This document shows positions 28,801 through 37,423 of a DNA stretch of 64,000 bases, in pieces. The notes under the pieces were generated by a model, which saw only the letters and a list, made by a program, of their open reading frames with translations, did no database searches and was not told where the DNA came from. The stretch is from Colwellia psychrerythraea (GTDB lineage Bacteria > Pseudomonadota > Gammaproteobacteria > Enterobacterales > Alteromonadaceae). Location: the NCBI RefSeq assembly GCF_000764185.1, contig NZ_JQEC01000046.1, forward strand, positions 1 to 64,000. The letters run 5' to 3'. The stretch's first letter is position 1, and the number at the start of each line of letters is the position of its first letter. The position numbers and the translations under genes are program-made.

Positions 28801-29063
28801 TCAAAAAGTCTGTCTCTATTGGCTTTACTACTATTCCCTTTGAACGAGCTGCAACTTGTCGTTTGAGCTGTTCGCAACTAATTGAAGTTGCTGATAAAGC
28901 GCTCTATTATGTAAAGGAAAATGGTCGAAATGGTTGGGCAGGTATCTCCGCAGGTGAGCACTTTGATCTAAATAAGTTTGACCGTGTTGGCACTTTTAGT
29001 TTAATCGATAAAGTTGAAAGTGGGGAAATATTGTTAATAAGTAAATTATCTCAAAGTAATTGA
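25884..29063 (+). CDS. diguanylate cyclase with two-component-type propeller sensor
   Basis: 1059 residues; TTG start with AGGGG upstream. A signal sequence (about 1-27) is followed by about 14 propeller repeats of the W-(L/F/V)-G-T type (IWLGTSGGVLRYD, LWFGTRNKGL, IWLATNTGLWQIE and others), enough for two seven-bladed propellers. A Y_Y_Y domain (RLLGFDEAWVE...YTLSIKG), one membrane helix (about 810-830) and a GGDEF domain come next. The active site RWGGEEF is intact, and RSSD exactly five residues before GGEEF is a product-inhibition I-site. It should make c-di-GMP in response to a periplasmic signal. There is no histidine kinase domain. Confidence 0.93.
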   Translation: MSRKLVKASLACSIVLLLFLLQSANATLQSSSVLSAKYHAKSPLGALDVENLTIFTMYQDHQGFIWLGTSGGVLRYDGYEFKSTSTDLEQLEVWSIIQDENNDLWFGTRNKGLVKLANNSQKITLFQHDKNNLNSLSHNNIRKLLLSQEGELYIATSGGGLNKFNAAKNNFQRIQLDKNHNPATLYLRDLVEDTNGDLWIATRDFGVIKRAKQTGRLTYFQSSPSDSYTLSSNMIQALTFDVDKQNLWVGTWGGGLNLLDINTGSVRRLYSGNSDANIAGPRTIVSMMRDTQNTLWLGTLNGVAYFDLTTKKFHYLKDEYSEFSMLEHAAYYALMSDDFGSIWLGSWHGKLHYLALDDHNFYLENLIEYFPGTIHEKSISSILTDHSGNIWLGTETSGVLYLSANMQLIKHFQHQTTDNNSLSDNAITTIIQQQNGDVWVGTMNGGLNKYQKESGGFLTYTLFNKQGGSQASDYISVIFEYQDMLLIGTASGLYEFNLQDNEIKQINLVGKNQENNSNGTVNAIFLDSKLKLWLATTEGIYLKQFGKPFELVLSFNEKLAANSARFSRVANVLEDGQGNIWLATNTGLWQIEEIVKSHNGKTVLELQQYLSTILSGMQKDKEGMLWLASNNNLYRFSPINHQFDTFSILDGIQGGFNNAAHSLSENNQLYFGSNYGLLSFEPDNIVVKNHQIKITIDDLLLANKSVQVHEESQILTKPIDQTEHLTLAHNENIISFDISALDFRKPNKVIYQHRLLGFDEAWVESTAKNRRITYTNLAPGDYTLSIKGAFSFNPVWGESTELSITILPPLWWTWWAKIIYVLLVLMFLKISYQLHKHRILFIAYEQAALTDSLTGLKNRRFLESTIDQDISQSMRLKKDNTPNADVTFFFADIDFFKEVNDDYGHESGDMILKQFSALLMAVFRSSDHIIRWGGEEFLIVSRFTQANRAQEMAERLRIQVNKADFRISNGTTIKKSVSIGFTTIPFERAATCRLSCSQLIEVADKALYYVKENGRNGWAGISAGEHFDLNKFDRVGTFSLIDKVESGEILLISKLSQSN

Positions 29064-29856
29064 AGCACATATTCATCATACCAAATGTAGTTACTTGTAG
29101 AGCATAACCATACCAAGTGATCTTGTTATTGAGTAAATGTTACAAGGCTTGATAAACATAGTTATATTTACCATAAATATGATAACTAGTGATATGTGAT
29201 GACTTAGGAGGCTAGTTTTAATTATTTTTTGTAATAGCAACAGTCACCACCTTTCTTTTTACTCAGGTAGTTATTTTTATGCAAGCCCTGTTTTAAATAT
29301 ACGTAGGTAGTTGGTACTTAACTCTGTATTTACCATCTTCTGATTTAATCTCACTAACGTGTTTTACTGTTTGTGTTTACACTAACGGTTAGTTTCTTTT
29401 AGGTAGAATATTTGCAGATATTTATCATTATTCACCTTTGATTTTTAAAAAATGACGAGTTAATACATAGCTTAATTTAATGAGATTATTAACTAAAGCG
29501 TATTTGATGCAATAGATATTTTGTTACTCAGACTAATTTATCGACAAAAGCTACGCAAAAAACACATTAATGAGCTAAATTGTAATGAAAAATTTCGAAT
29601 GCCCGTAGAATAAAAAGGTCATTTTATGGTACTATCGCGCCAGAAAATTTTAACTTAGAGCCAGTGGATATTTTTCTTTAGTGGTAACACTAAAATTAAT
29701 TGTTCACTGAAATACACTGAAGTCGGTGACTTAATATTTATCTAATTGATATTTATACTTTAGCTTTGTTTTTACATGGTTTTAGGGTAGTTGGTATTCA
29801 TTAGATAAACTAAGGAACTGATTTTTATACTCCCATCAAAAGTAGTGCAAGTGTTT
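29064..29856. other. long intergenic region upstream of the nqr operon
   Basis: About 790 bases without an intact gene. It contains a possible broken minus-strand gene (29222-29428). Nearer nqrA there is a promoter-like stretch (TATGGTACTAT before CGCGCC, about 29624-29640), a small hairpin TTTAGTG-GTAA-CACTAAA (29677-29694) and two copies of CACTGAA (about 29705-29725). The last three probably belong to the nqr 5' untranslated region. Confidence 0.45.
29222..29428 (-). pseudogene. possible broken small gene (stop codon plus frameshift)
   Basis: Read on the minus strand, AAAGGTGAATA precedes an ATG at 29428. After nine codons a TAA at 29401-29399 interrupts the frame. Past it the same frame continues as KKLTVSVNTNSKHVSEIKSE and onward to QLPTYI and another TAA. 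A one-base frame change there would join it to YLKQGLHKNNYLSKKKGG and then DCCYYKK. The protein-like composition on both sides, with a well-placed ribosome binding site, suggests a decayed gene of about 68 codons. Chance is not excluded and I recognise no family. Confidence 0.3.
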
Positions 29857-31194
29857 ATGATTACGATAAAAAAAGGCTTGGATGTACCTGTAAAAGGTGC
29901 TCCCCAGCAGGTAATCCATGATGGTCCGTCCATCAAAACCGTTGCAACACTCGGTGAAGAGTTTGTGGGTATGCGTCCAACCATGTTTGTAAAAGTGGGT
30001 GATCGTGTTAAAAAAGGTCAAGCGATTTTTGAAGATAAAAAAAATCCTGGCGTTAAATTCACAGCTCAAGCTGCCGGTGTTGTTAAAGAAATTAACCGTG
30101 GTGAAAAACGTGTTTTACAATCAGTTGTTATCGATGTAGATGGCTATGATCAAGAAACATTTACCGCTTATCCAGCAACTGAATTCGCTTCAATAGCACG
30201 TGAAGATGTTGTAAAAAACCTAGTCGATTCAGGTTTATGGACAGCGTTTAGAACTCGCCCATTTAGCAAAGTACCTGCTGTTGATAGTACTCCTGCTGCG
30301 ATTTTTGTTAGCGCTATGGATACTAATCCTTTAGCTGCAAATTCAGAAGTTATCATCAATGAGCAAAGTGAAGCGTTTAAAAATGGTCTAACCATTTTAT
30401 CTCGTTTAACGACAGGCGAAGTTTTTGTTAGCAAAGCACCAGGGGCGAACATCCCTGTAGATGACAATGCTACTGTAACTGAATTTGCGGGTAAACATCC
30501 TGCAGGCCTTGTAGGTACACATATTCATTTCTTAAAATCAGCAAGTGCAGAACGTTTCGTTTGGCATGTTGGTTACCAAGATGTAATTGCTATTGCCAAG
30601 TTATTCACTACCGGTGAACTTGATAATAACCGTGTGATTTCTCTTGCCGGTCCTGCAGCAACTAACCCACGTTTAATACGTACGGTTCTGGGTGCAAGCA
30701 CTGCTGAATTATCAGCAGGCGAAGCAATTGACGGTGAATTACGTGTAGTATCTGGCTCATTATTAATGGGTTCAACGGCTACTGCGGTTCACGGTTACTT
30801 AGGTCGTTACAATGTGCAAGTATCATTAATTCTTGAAGGTCGAGAAAAAGACTTTATTGGTTATATGTATCCAGGTGCAAATAAGTTCTCGGTAACACGT
30901 GCCTATTTATCGCACTTTTTTCCAAGTAAGTTATTTAATATGACTACTACGACTAACGGTAGCTCACGTGCCATGGTACCAATCGGTAACTTTGAACGTG
31001 TTATGCCATTAGATATTTTACCTACCTTGTTTTTACGCGATATCTGCTCTGGTGATACCGATGGCGCGCAACAACTAGGTGCCTTAGAGCTAGACGAAGA
31101 AGATTTAGCACTGTGTACATTTGTTTGCCCTGGCAAAACAGATTACGGTGTAATTCTACGTGATTGCCTAACCACAATCGAAAAGGAAGGTTAG
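29857..31194 (+). CDS. nqrA: Na+-translocating NADH:quinone reductase subunit A
   Basis: 445 residues from ATG 29857 ([16 protein letters not shown]). This start matches the NqrA family; GTG codons 4 and 2 codons upstream are unlikely. [23 protein letters not shown] and [11 protein letters not shown] are family signatures. NqrA is a cytoplasmic-side peripheral subunit of the six-subunit complex that oxidises NADH, reduces quinone and exports Na+. It is the first gene of nqrABCDEF. Confidence 0.97.
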   Translation: MITIKKGLDVPVKGAPQQVIHDGPSIKTVATLGEEFVGMRPTMFVKVGDRVKKGQAIFEDKKNPGVKFTAQAAGVVKEINRGEKRVLQSVVIDVDGYDQETFTAYPATEFASIAREDVVKNLVDSGLWTAFRTRPFSKVPAVDSTPAAIFVSAMDTNPLAANSEVIINEQSEAFKNGLTILSRLTTGEVFVSKAPGANIPVDDNATVTEFAGKHPAGLVGTHIHFLKSASAERFVWHVGYQDVIAIAKLFTTGELDNNRVISLAGPAATNPRLIRTVLGASTAELSAGEAIDGELRVVSGSLLMGSTATAVHGYLGRYNVQVSLILEGREKDFIGYMYPGANKFSVTRAYLSHFFPSKLFNMTTTTNGSSRAMVPIGNFERVMPLDILPTLFLRDICSGDTDGAQQLGALELDEEDLALCTFVCPGKTDYGVILRDCLTTIEKEG

Positions 31195-31196
31195 TC

Positions 31197-32399
31197 ATGG
31201 GCTTGAAAAAGTTTATTGAAGATATTGAACCGCATTTTGAAAAAGGCGGCAAACATGAAAAGTGGTTTGCACTTTACGAAGCAGTTGCTACCGGCTTATT
31301 TACTCCTGGGTATGTGAACAAAGGTAAAACGCATCTTCGTGATAGCATCGACTTAAAACGTATCATGATCACAGTATGGTTAGCGGTTTTCCCTGCCATG
31401 TTCTTTGGTATGTACAACATTGGTTATCAAGCTGTTGATGCCTTAGCCGCTGGTTATGCTTTACCACAATCTTGGCAGGTTGATTTATTTACCTTGCTTG
31501 GTGGAACGCTAACCGCAAGTGCTGACTGGTTTAGCATGATGTTGTATGGTGCTTGTTTCTTCCTACCTATCTATGCGGTTACTTTTGCCGTAGGTGGTTT
31601 CTGGGAAGTGCTATTTGCTGCTGTGCGTAAACATGAAGTGAATGAAGGCTTCTTCGTTTCTTCTATTTTATTTGCACTTATCCTGCCAGCAAGTATTCCT
31701 TTATGGCAAGTAGCCATTGGTATTACTTTTGGTATTGTTATCGCTAAAGAAATCTTTGGTGGTACAGGTAAAAACTTCTTAAATCCTGCATTAGCAGGTC
31801 GTGCGTTTTTATTCTTTGCTTATCCAGCACAAATTTCTGGTGATGCTGTATGGGTTGCTGCTGACGGTTTCTCTGGCGCAACTATGCTTAGCTCTGCAGG
31901 TCAAGGTCTTGTTGATTACTCAATGAATGCTGACTGGTGGAACGCTTTCTGGGGCTTTATTCCTGGTTCAGTAGGTGAAGTATCAACTTTCGCTATCCTA
32001 CTTGGTGGTGCATATATCCTTTATAAAGGCATTGCTTCATGGCGCATCGTATTAGGTGTGTTCGGTGGTATGGTGGCAACATCATTGCTATTCAACTTAA
32101 TTGGTAGCGATACTAATGCTTTATTTGCTATGCCTTGGCATTGGCACTTAGTTATTGGTGGTTTTGCTTTTGGTATGATGTTTATGGCGACAGACCCAGT
32201 TTCTGCGTCATTTACTAACACTGGTAAGTATTGGTTTGGTGCCTTAGTTGGTGTCATGGTTGTACTAGTACGTGTAGTAAACCCTGCTTTCCCTGAAGGT
32301 ATGATGTTAGCTATCTTATTTGCTAACTTGTTTGCGCCATTGTTTGATTACTTTGTTGTTAAAGGCAATATAAAACGGAGGCTTGCACGCAATGTCTAG
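31197..32399 (+). CDS. nqrB: Na+-NQR subunit B
   Basis: 400 residues from ATG 31197, two bases after the nqrA stop with AAAGGAAGG overlapping that stop. About ten membrane helices. D-G-F-S-G-A-T contains the threonine to which FMN is covalently attached by ApbE. The segment [20 protein letters not shown] is conserved. NqrB is the main Na+-conducting and quinone-reducing subunit. Confidence 0.97.
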   Translation: MGLKKFIEDIEPHFEKGGKHEKWFALYEAVATGLFTPGYVNKGKTHLRDSIDLKRIMITVWLAVFPAMFFGMYNIGYQAVDALAAGYALPQSWQVDLFTLLGGTLTASADWFSMMLYGACFFLPIYAVTFAVGGFWEVLFAAVRKHEVNEGFFVSSILFALILPASIPLWQVAIGITFGIVIAKEIFGGTGKNFLNPALAGRAFLFFAYPAQISGDAVWVAADGFSGATMLSSAGQGLVDYSMNADWWNAFWGFIPGSVGEVSTFAILLGGAYILYKGIASWRIVLGVFGGMVATSLLFNLIGSDTNALFAMPWHWHLVIGGFAFGMMFMATDPVSASFTNTGKYWFGALVGVMVVLVRVVNPAFPEGMMLAILFANLFAPLFDYFVVKGNIKRRLARNV

Positions 32400-33162
32400 T
32401 AAAAAAGAAACATTCGGTGGAACGGTTGGTTTTGTACTAGCTGTTTGTGTGGTTTGTGCATTGTTAGTATCTTTTTCTGCAGTGCAGTTAAAACCATTAC
32501 AACAAGCAAACAAGTTACTTGATCAACAAACTAAAATTTTAGAAGCTTCAGGGCTTTTAGAAAAAGCCGGCAAAGACATTGTAAAAACTTACAATGAATT
32601 TGTTGTGGCACGTTTAGTTGACCTTGATTCTGGTGAATTCGTTGAAGGTGATGTAATCAACTTTGATGAACGTCGTAACGCTCGTGATAAAGCTTTATCA
32701 ATTAAACCTGAAAATGATTTAGCGGGTATCAACCGTCGTTCAAATACGTCTGTTGTTTATTTAGTTAAAAACGAAGCTGGTTCAATTGACACTGTAGTAT
32801 TCCCTATCGTAGGTTCTGGTTTATGGGACTTAATGTATGGTTATGTTGGCTTAGAAGCTGATTTAAATACAGTGAAAAGTGTTATCTATTCTGATCATAA
32901 AGAAACTCCTGGATTAGGTGCTGAAGTACTTAACCCTAGATGGAAAGCTTTATGGCCAGGTAAGAAAATATATAACGACGCTGGTGAAGTAAAAGCTAGA
33001 CTTGTTAAAGGTGGCGCTAAAGCTAATGACATCCACGGTGTGGACGCGTTATCAGGTGCAACGTTAACAAGTAACGGTGTTACTCACACATTACAGTTTT
33101 GGTTTGGTAAAGAAGGTTTTAAAACTTTCATTGCTAACTATCGTGCAGAAGGGGTTAAATAA
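32392..33162 (+). CDS. nqrC: Na+-NQR subunit C
   Basis: 256 residues from ATG 32392, overlapping the nqrB end by 8 bases. One N-terminal membrane helix and a periplasmic FMN-binding domain. D-A-L-S-G-A-T in [14 protein letters not shown] carries the flavinylated threonine, and ETPGLGAEV is the other family signature. It passes electrons between NqrF and NqrB flavins. Confidence 0.97.
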   Translation: MSSKKETFGGTVGFVLAVCVVCALLVSFSAVQLKPLQQANKLLDQQTKILEASGLLEKAGKDIVKTYNEFVVARLVDLDSGEFVEGDVINFDERRNARDKALSIKPENDLAGINRRSNTSVVYLVKNEAGSIDTVVFPIVGSGLWDLMYGYVGLEADLNTVKSVIYSDHKETPGLGAEVLNPRWKALWPGKKIYNDAGEVKARLVKGGAKANDIHGVDALSGATLTSNGVTHTLQFWFGKEGFKTFIANYRAEGVK

Positions 33163-33785
33163 TGTCTTCAGATGCTAAAAAAGTATTAACGGGTCCTATT
33201 GTTGACAATAACCCGATTGCATTACAAGTACTGGGTATTTGTTCTGCATTGGCTGTAACAAGCTCAATGGCTAATGCGTTAGTAATGACCTTAGCGGTTG
33301 TTTTCGTAACAGCATTTTCTAACTTGTTTATTTCAATTATTCGTAACCATATCCCATCAAGTGTACGTATTATCGTGCAGATGGCGATTATCGCGTCACT
33401 GGTAATTGTGGTTGACCAAGTATTGAAAGCATTCTCTTACCAGTTATCAAAAGAATTAGCCGTTTTCGTTGGCCTAATTATTACTAACTGTATTGTAATG
33501 GGTCGTGCTGAAGCTTTTGCTATGAAAGAAAAGCCGGTAGTGAGCTTTTTAGATGGTATCGGTAACGGCTTAGGCTACGGTGCAATCTTAATGACTGTTG
33601 CCTTTTTCCGTGAGTTATTTGGTTTTGGTACATTATTCAATATTGAGATCTTACCACTCGTTCAAAATGGTGGTTGGTATCAAGCGAATGGTTTATTAGT
33701 ATTACCATTTAGTTCATTCTTCGTTATTGGTTTAATCATTTGGGCTATTCGCCAATGGAAACCAGAACAAGTAGAGAAGGATTAA
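33162..33785 (+). CDS. nqrD: Na+-NQR subunit D
   Basis: 207 residues, about six membrane helices, start codon overlapping the nqrC stop (TAATG). The conserved [19 protein letters not shown] and [13 protein letters not shown] with its membrane cysteine are present. NqrD and NqrE are related and together hold an iron centre in the membrane. Confidence 0.97.
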   Translation: MSSDAKKVLTGPIVDNNPIALQVLGICSALAVTSSMANALVMTLAVVFVTAFSNLFISIIRNHIPSSVRIIVQMAIIASLVIVVDQVLKAFSYQLSKELAVFVGLIITNCIVMGRAEAFAMKEKPVVSFLDGIGNGLGYGAILMTVAFFRELFGFGTLFNIEILPLVQNGGWYQANGLLVLPFSSFFVIGLIIWAIRQWKPEQVEKD

Positions 33786-33789
33786 TAGC

Positions 33790-34413
33790 ATGGAACATTA
33801 TATTGCATTATTCGTTAAAGCTATTTTCATTGAAAACATCGCTTTAATGTTTTTCTTAGGTATGTGTACTTTCCTTGCGGTATCGAAAAAAGTTGATACG
33901 GCTATTGGTTTAGGTGTTGCTGTTGTTGTGGTACTTGGTTTGGCTGTTCCTATGAACCAAATCATTTATCAAGCAGTATTAGCACCAGGTGCACTTGATA
34001 GCCTTATGGGCATTACCGATCCAAAAGAATCAATTGATTTAAGCTTCTTATCTTTTATTACCTTTATCGGTGTAATTGCAGCTTTAGTTCAAATCTTGGA
34101 AATGGTTCTAGACAAATACTTCCCTGCGCTTTATCAAGCACTAGGAATCTTCTTACCATTAATCACTGTAAACTGTGCAATTTTTGGTGCCGTGTCTTTC
34201 ATGGTAGCGAAAAACCTAACACTAGGTGAAAGTGTTGTTTACGGAGTTGGCTCTGGTATTGGTTGGGCACTAGCTATTGTTTTATTAGCTGGCTTGCGCG
34301 AGAAGATGAAATACTCTGATATTCCAGACGGCCTTAAAGGTTTGGGTATTACGTTTATCACCTCAGGATTGATGGCTTTTGGCTTTCTATCTTTTGGTGG
34401 TATTTCCCTATAG
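33790..34413 (+). CDS. nqrE: Na+-NQR subunit E
   Basis: 207 residues, six membrane helices, beginning [20 protein letters not shown]. The [11 protein letters not shown] and [13 protein letters not shown] segments carry the paired cysteines that bind iron with NqrD. It lies 4 bases after nqrD. Confidence 0.97.
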   Translation: MEHYIALFVKAIFIENIALMFFLGMCTFLAVSKKVDTAIGLGVAVVVVLGLAVPMNQIIYQAVLAPGALDSLMGITDPKESIDLSFLSFITFIGVIAALVQILEMVLDKYFPALYQALGIFLPLITVNCAIFGAVSFMVAKNLTLGESVVYGVGSGIGWALAIVLLAGLREKMKYSDIPDGLKGLGITFITSGLMAFGFLSFGGISL

Positions 34414-34476
34414 GTTTGGTTGGTGTAGTGCGCAAAAATGCGAACTACACCCTTAGAGAAGTTTAAGGAAAAGTCG

Positions 34477-35700
34477 ATGGAAATAATTCTCGGCGTATCG
34501 ATGTTTACCACAATAGTTGTTCTTTTAGTGTTAGTGATTTTATTTGCTAAGTCTAAATTAGTATCAAGTGGTGATGTTACGATTAGCATAAATGGCGACC
34601 CTGAAAAAGCAGTAGTAACTGCTGCGGGTGGCAAATTATTAGGTGCATTAGCTGATCAAGGGATTTTTATTCCTTCAGCATGTGGCGGTGGCGGTACTTG
34701 TGGCCAATGTCGTGTTGATGTGCATTCAGGCGGTGGCGATATTCTTCCAACGGAAGAAGGTCACATCAATAAACGTCAAGCGAAAGCTGGTTGTCGTTTA
34801 GCATGTCAAGTTGCAGTTAAACAAGACATGGTAATTGAAGTTGAAGATGAAATCTTTGGCGTGCAAAAATGGGAATGTGAAGTTATCTCTAATGATAACC
34901 AAGCAACCTTCATCAAAGAATTAGTGTTAAGAATTCCTGATGGCGAATCAGTACCGTTTAAAGCGGGTGGTTACATACAAATTGAAGCACCAGCACATCA
35001 TGTTAAATACAGTGATTTTGACATTGATGAGCAGTACCGTGGCGATTGGAAACACTTTGGTTTCTTCGATGTTGAATCGAAAGTTGAAGAAGAAACTTTA
35101 CGTGCCTACTCAATGGCAAGTTACCCAGAAGAGGAAGGCATTATTATGCTGAACGTGCGTATTGCTACGCCTCCTCCTGGACGCTTACATTTACCTGCAG
35201 GTAAAATGTCTTCGTACATCTTCAGTCTTAAAGCTGGTGATAAAGTAACTATTTCAGGTCCATTTGGTGAGTTCTTCGCTAAAGAAACTGATAATGAAAT
35301 GGTCTTTATCGGTGGTGGTGCTGGTATGGCGCCAATGCGTTCTCATATCTTTGACCAACTTAAGCGTCTTAAGTCTAAGCGTAAGATGAGTTTCTGGTAC
35401 GGTGCCCGTTCTAAACGTGAAATGTTCTATGAAGATGACTATAACGGCCTTGCGGCTGAAAATGACAACTTTGTATGGCATGTTGCTTTGTCTGATCCAC
35501 AACCAGAAGATAACTGGGATGGCATGACAGGTTTTATTCATAATGTACTTTTTGAAAATTACTTGAAAGATCATGATGCACCAGAAGATTGTGAATACTA
35601 CATGTGTGGTCCACCAATGATGAATGCTGCTGTTATCGGTATGCTTAAAGATCTTGGTGTAGAAGACGAGAATATAATGTTGGATGACTTTGGTGGCTAA
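34477..35700 (+). CDS. nqrF: Na+-NQR subunit F, NADH dehydrogenase
   Basis: 407 residues from ATG 34477 ([12 protein letters not shown]), with AAGGAAAAG upstream. An in-frame ATG at 34438 would add 13 residues not found in the family. One membrane helix, a 2Fe-2S ferredoxin domain ([10 protein letters not shown] and a distant cysteine), an FAD domain (RAYSMASYP) and an NADH domain ([19 protein letters not shown]). It accepts electrons from NADH at the start of the chain. Confidence 0.97.
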   Translation: MEIILGVSMFTTIVVLLVLVILFAKSKLVSSGDVTISINGDPEKAVVTAAGGKLLGALADQGIFIPSACGGGGTCGQCRVDVHSGGGDILPTEEGHINKRQAKAGCRLACQVAVKQDMVIEVEDEIFGVQKWECEVISNDNQATFIKELVLRIPDGESVPFKAGGYIQIEAPAHHVKYSDFDIDEQYRGDWKHFGFFDVESKVEEETLRAYSMASYPEEEGIIMLNVRIATPPPGRLHLPAGKMSSYIFSLKAGDKVTISGPFGEFFAKETDNEMVFIGGGAGMAPMRSHIFDQLKRLKSKRKMSFWYGARSKREMFYEDDYNGLAAENDNFVWHVALSDPQPEDNWDGMTGFIHNVLFENYLKDHDAPEDCEYYMCGPPMMNAAVIGMLKDLGVEDENIMLDDFGG

Positions 35701-35840
35701 TATTTTACTTAAGCTTGCTTAGTGGCGCTACTTCATCGTTAGATGTACTCACCTATAGTCATAGGCTCCGTGCATCCGCCTTGAATTAGCACCCCCAGTC
35801 AGCGCTTAAGGTTAAAATATACTGTTGAAGCACATTAAAA

Positions 35841-35868
35841 TAAGGACGACTTCGGTCGTCCTTATTAT
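35841..35868 (+). terminator. UUCG-loop hairpin after nqrF
   Basis: AAGGACGAC (35842-35850) and GTCGTCCTT (35855-35863) form a perfect 9-bp stem capped by TTCG. Downstream is AT-rich rather than a pure T-run, so it may attenuate rather than stop transcription into apbE. Confidence 0.7.
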
Positions 35869-35916
35869 TTATATCGCTATGTTTTTTTCAAAAGAATATA
35901 GCGATATAAATAATAA
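35862..35916. repeat. 19-bp perfect inverted repeat between nqrF and apbE
   Basis: TTATTATTTATATCGCTAT (35862-35880) is the exact reverse complement of the arm at 35898-35916, with a 17-base loop containing a T-run and AAAAGAA. The second arm ends 12 bases before the apbE ATG, just before its GGAA ribosome binding site. It overlaps the base of the preceding hairpin. Confidence 0.85.
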
Positions 35917-35928
35917 TTTGGAATCCTT

Positions 35929-36948
35929 ATGAATAAACTAAAACTAGTGTTTTTTACAGCATCAGTGTTGTTGCTATCGGCTTGTTTCCCGAGTAATCCT
36001 TCAAATAAAATTGAAGTATTACTGCAAGGTCGCACCATGGGTACTACGTATAATATCAAGGTTGTTGCGACCGAAGAGCAAGTTGAAGCACTGAAGTTGA
36101 AGCAAAAAATTGATGCCGTGTTAAAGCAAGTTAACCAAGAAATGTCGACTTATATAAATAACTCAGAAATCTCACTGTTTAACCAGTCAAAATCCACCGA
36201 ATCAATCGAAGTATCAGCAGGCTTTGCACGTGTGCTCAAAGAATCAATTCGTCTTGGTCAATTAACTGAAGGCAAGCTTGATGTAACGGTTGGGCCATTA
36301 GTTAATCTTTGGGGCTTTGGCCCGGAGCAACGTCCAGAAACAGTGCCAAGTGATGAGGTATTAGCGGCAACTAGAAAGCGCGTTGGTTTACAAAACTTAT
36401 TACTAGAAGGCAACCTACTTTCTAAAAAGGTACCTGATTTATATGTTGATTTATCTACCACGGCAAAAGGCTACGGTGTAGATATTGTTGCTGAGTTAAT
36501 TGAAAGTAATGGCTTTACCAACTACTTAGTAGAAATTGGCGGAGAAATGCGCTTAAAGGGCTTTAAACACACGGGTGAGTTATGGGCTATTGCTATAGAA
36601 AAGCCGATAACGACAGAACGTAGTGTACAACAGGTTATTATTCCTAAAGATAATGCTGTAGCAACTTCGGGTGATTACCGTAATTATTTTGAGGCGGGTG
36701 GTGTTCGGTTTTCACATATAATTGATCCCGATACCGGTAAGCCTATTAATCATAATTTAGTATCCGTTACTGTTATTCACCCCTCATCAATGACAGCAGA
36801 TGGCTTGTCTACTAGTTTAATGGTCATGGGAATGGAAAAGGGCATGGCTTTTGCTGCGGATAACGATCTGGCGGCATTATTTATTTCTAAGACTGAAAAT
36901 GGCTTTGATGAGCGATTTACGGTAAAATTCAAACAATATTTAAAGTAA
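35929..36948 (+). CDS. apbE: FAD:protein FMN transferase (flavin transferase)
   Basis: 339 residues; lipoprotein signal with lipobox LSAC (mature N-terminus at the cysteine), so it acts at the periplasmic face. GRTMGTTYNIKV, STYINNSEIS, VDLSTTAKGYGVD, LVEIGGEMRLKG and the late HIIDPDTGKPIN are ApbE signatures. It cleaves FAD and attaches FMN to threonine in D-x-x-(S/T)-G-A-(T/S) sequons, here those of NqrB and NqrC. The gene is downstream of nqrF and followed by nqrM. Confidence 0.95.
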   Translation: MNKLKLVFFTASVLLLSACFPSNPSNKIEVLLQGRTMGTTYNIKVVATEEQVEALKLKQKIDAVLKQVNQEMSTYINNSEISLFNQSKSTESIEVSAGFARVLKESIRLGQLTEGKLDVTVGPLVNLWGFGPEQRPETVPSDEVLAATRKRVGLQNLLLEGNLLSKKVPDLYVDLSTTAKGYGVDIVAELIESNGFTNYLVEIGGEMRLKGFKHTGELWAIAIEKPITTERSVQQVIIPKDNAVATSGDYRNYFEAGGVRFSHIIDPDTGKPINHNLVSVTVIHPSSMTADGLSTSLMVMGMEKGMAFAADNDLAALFISKTENGFDERFTVKFKQYLK

Positions 36949-37043
36949 AATGTGTAAGGTTTATTTTATGACAATGACTCTTGTCCAGAGCATTGGCTAT
37001 TTTAGTTAAGTAAGCAAATTGAACGAGTTGAGAGCATAACATT

Positions 37044-37274
37044 ATGATGATTTTCTTTATTACCTTTGGTTTTTTCCTTGTGGTAGGCGCTGCAATGGCA
37101 GTTGGTTATATTTTTCAAAACAGAACATTAGCAGGGAGTTGTGGTGGTTTAGCAAGTGTTGGCATCGATAAAGAGTGTAACTGTGATAACCCTTGTGAAA
37201 AGCGTCAAGAACGAGAAAAAAAAGCAGCACTTGAAGATAACTTAAGAAACAAAATTGACGTAACAAACTTATAA
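37044..37274 (+). CDS. nqrM: Na+-NQR maturation protein NqrM
   Basis: 76 residues. One N-terminal membrane helix, then a cysteine motif (SCGGLASVGIDKECNCDNPC) with four closely spaced cysteines that match NqrM. NqrM is needed to build the iron centre between NqrD and NqrE. A second ATG lies one codon in. Gene order nqrF-apbE-nqrM is common in gammaproteobacteria. Confidence 0.93.
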   Translation: MMIFFITFGFFLVVGAAMAVGYIFQNRTLAGSCGGLASVGIDKECNCDNPCEKRQEREKKAALEDNLRNKIDVTNL

Positions 37275-37338
37275 TTGAGAGGGCTTTATAGCGGTTTACG
37301 ATTGCTAAACTAGGCTGGATTTTATATGTTTTGTTAAT

Positions 37339-37375
37339 AAAAAAGGATAATGAAGTAAATTCATTATCCTTTTTT
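37339..37375. terminator. bidirectional terminator between nqrM and dxs
   Basis: A 16-bp stem (37339-37354 with 37360-37375) has six A residues on one side and six T on the other, and a five-base loop. It ends the nqr and the minus-strand dxs transcripts. Confidence 0.92.
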
Positions 37376-37423
37376 ATTGGGCGCTAGCCCTAGTAAGATT
37401 ATTCAATATGAATTGCAATAGAA

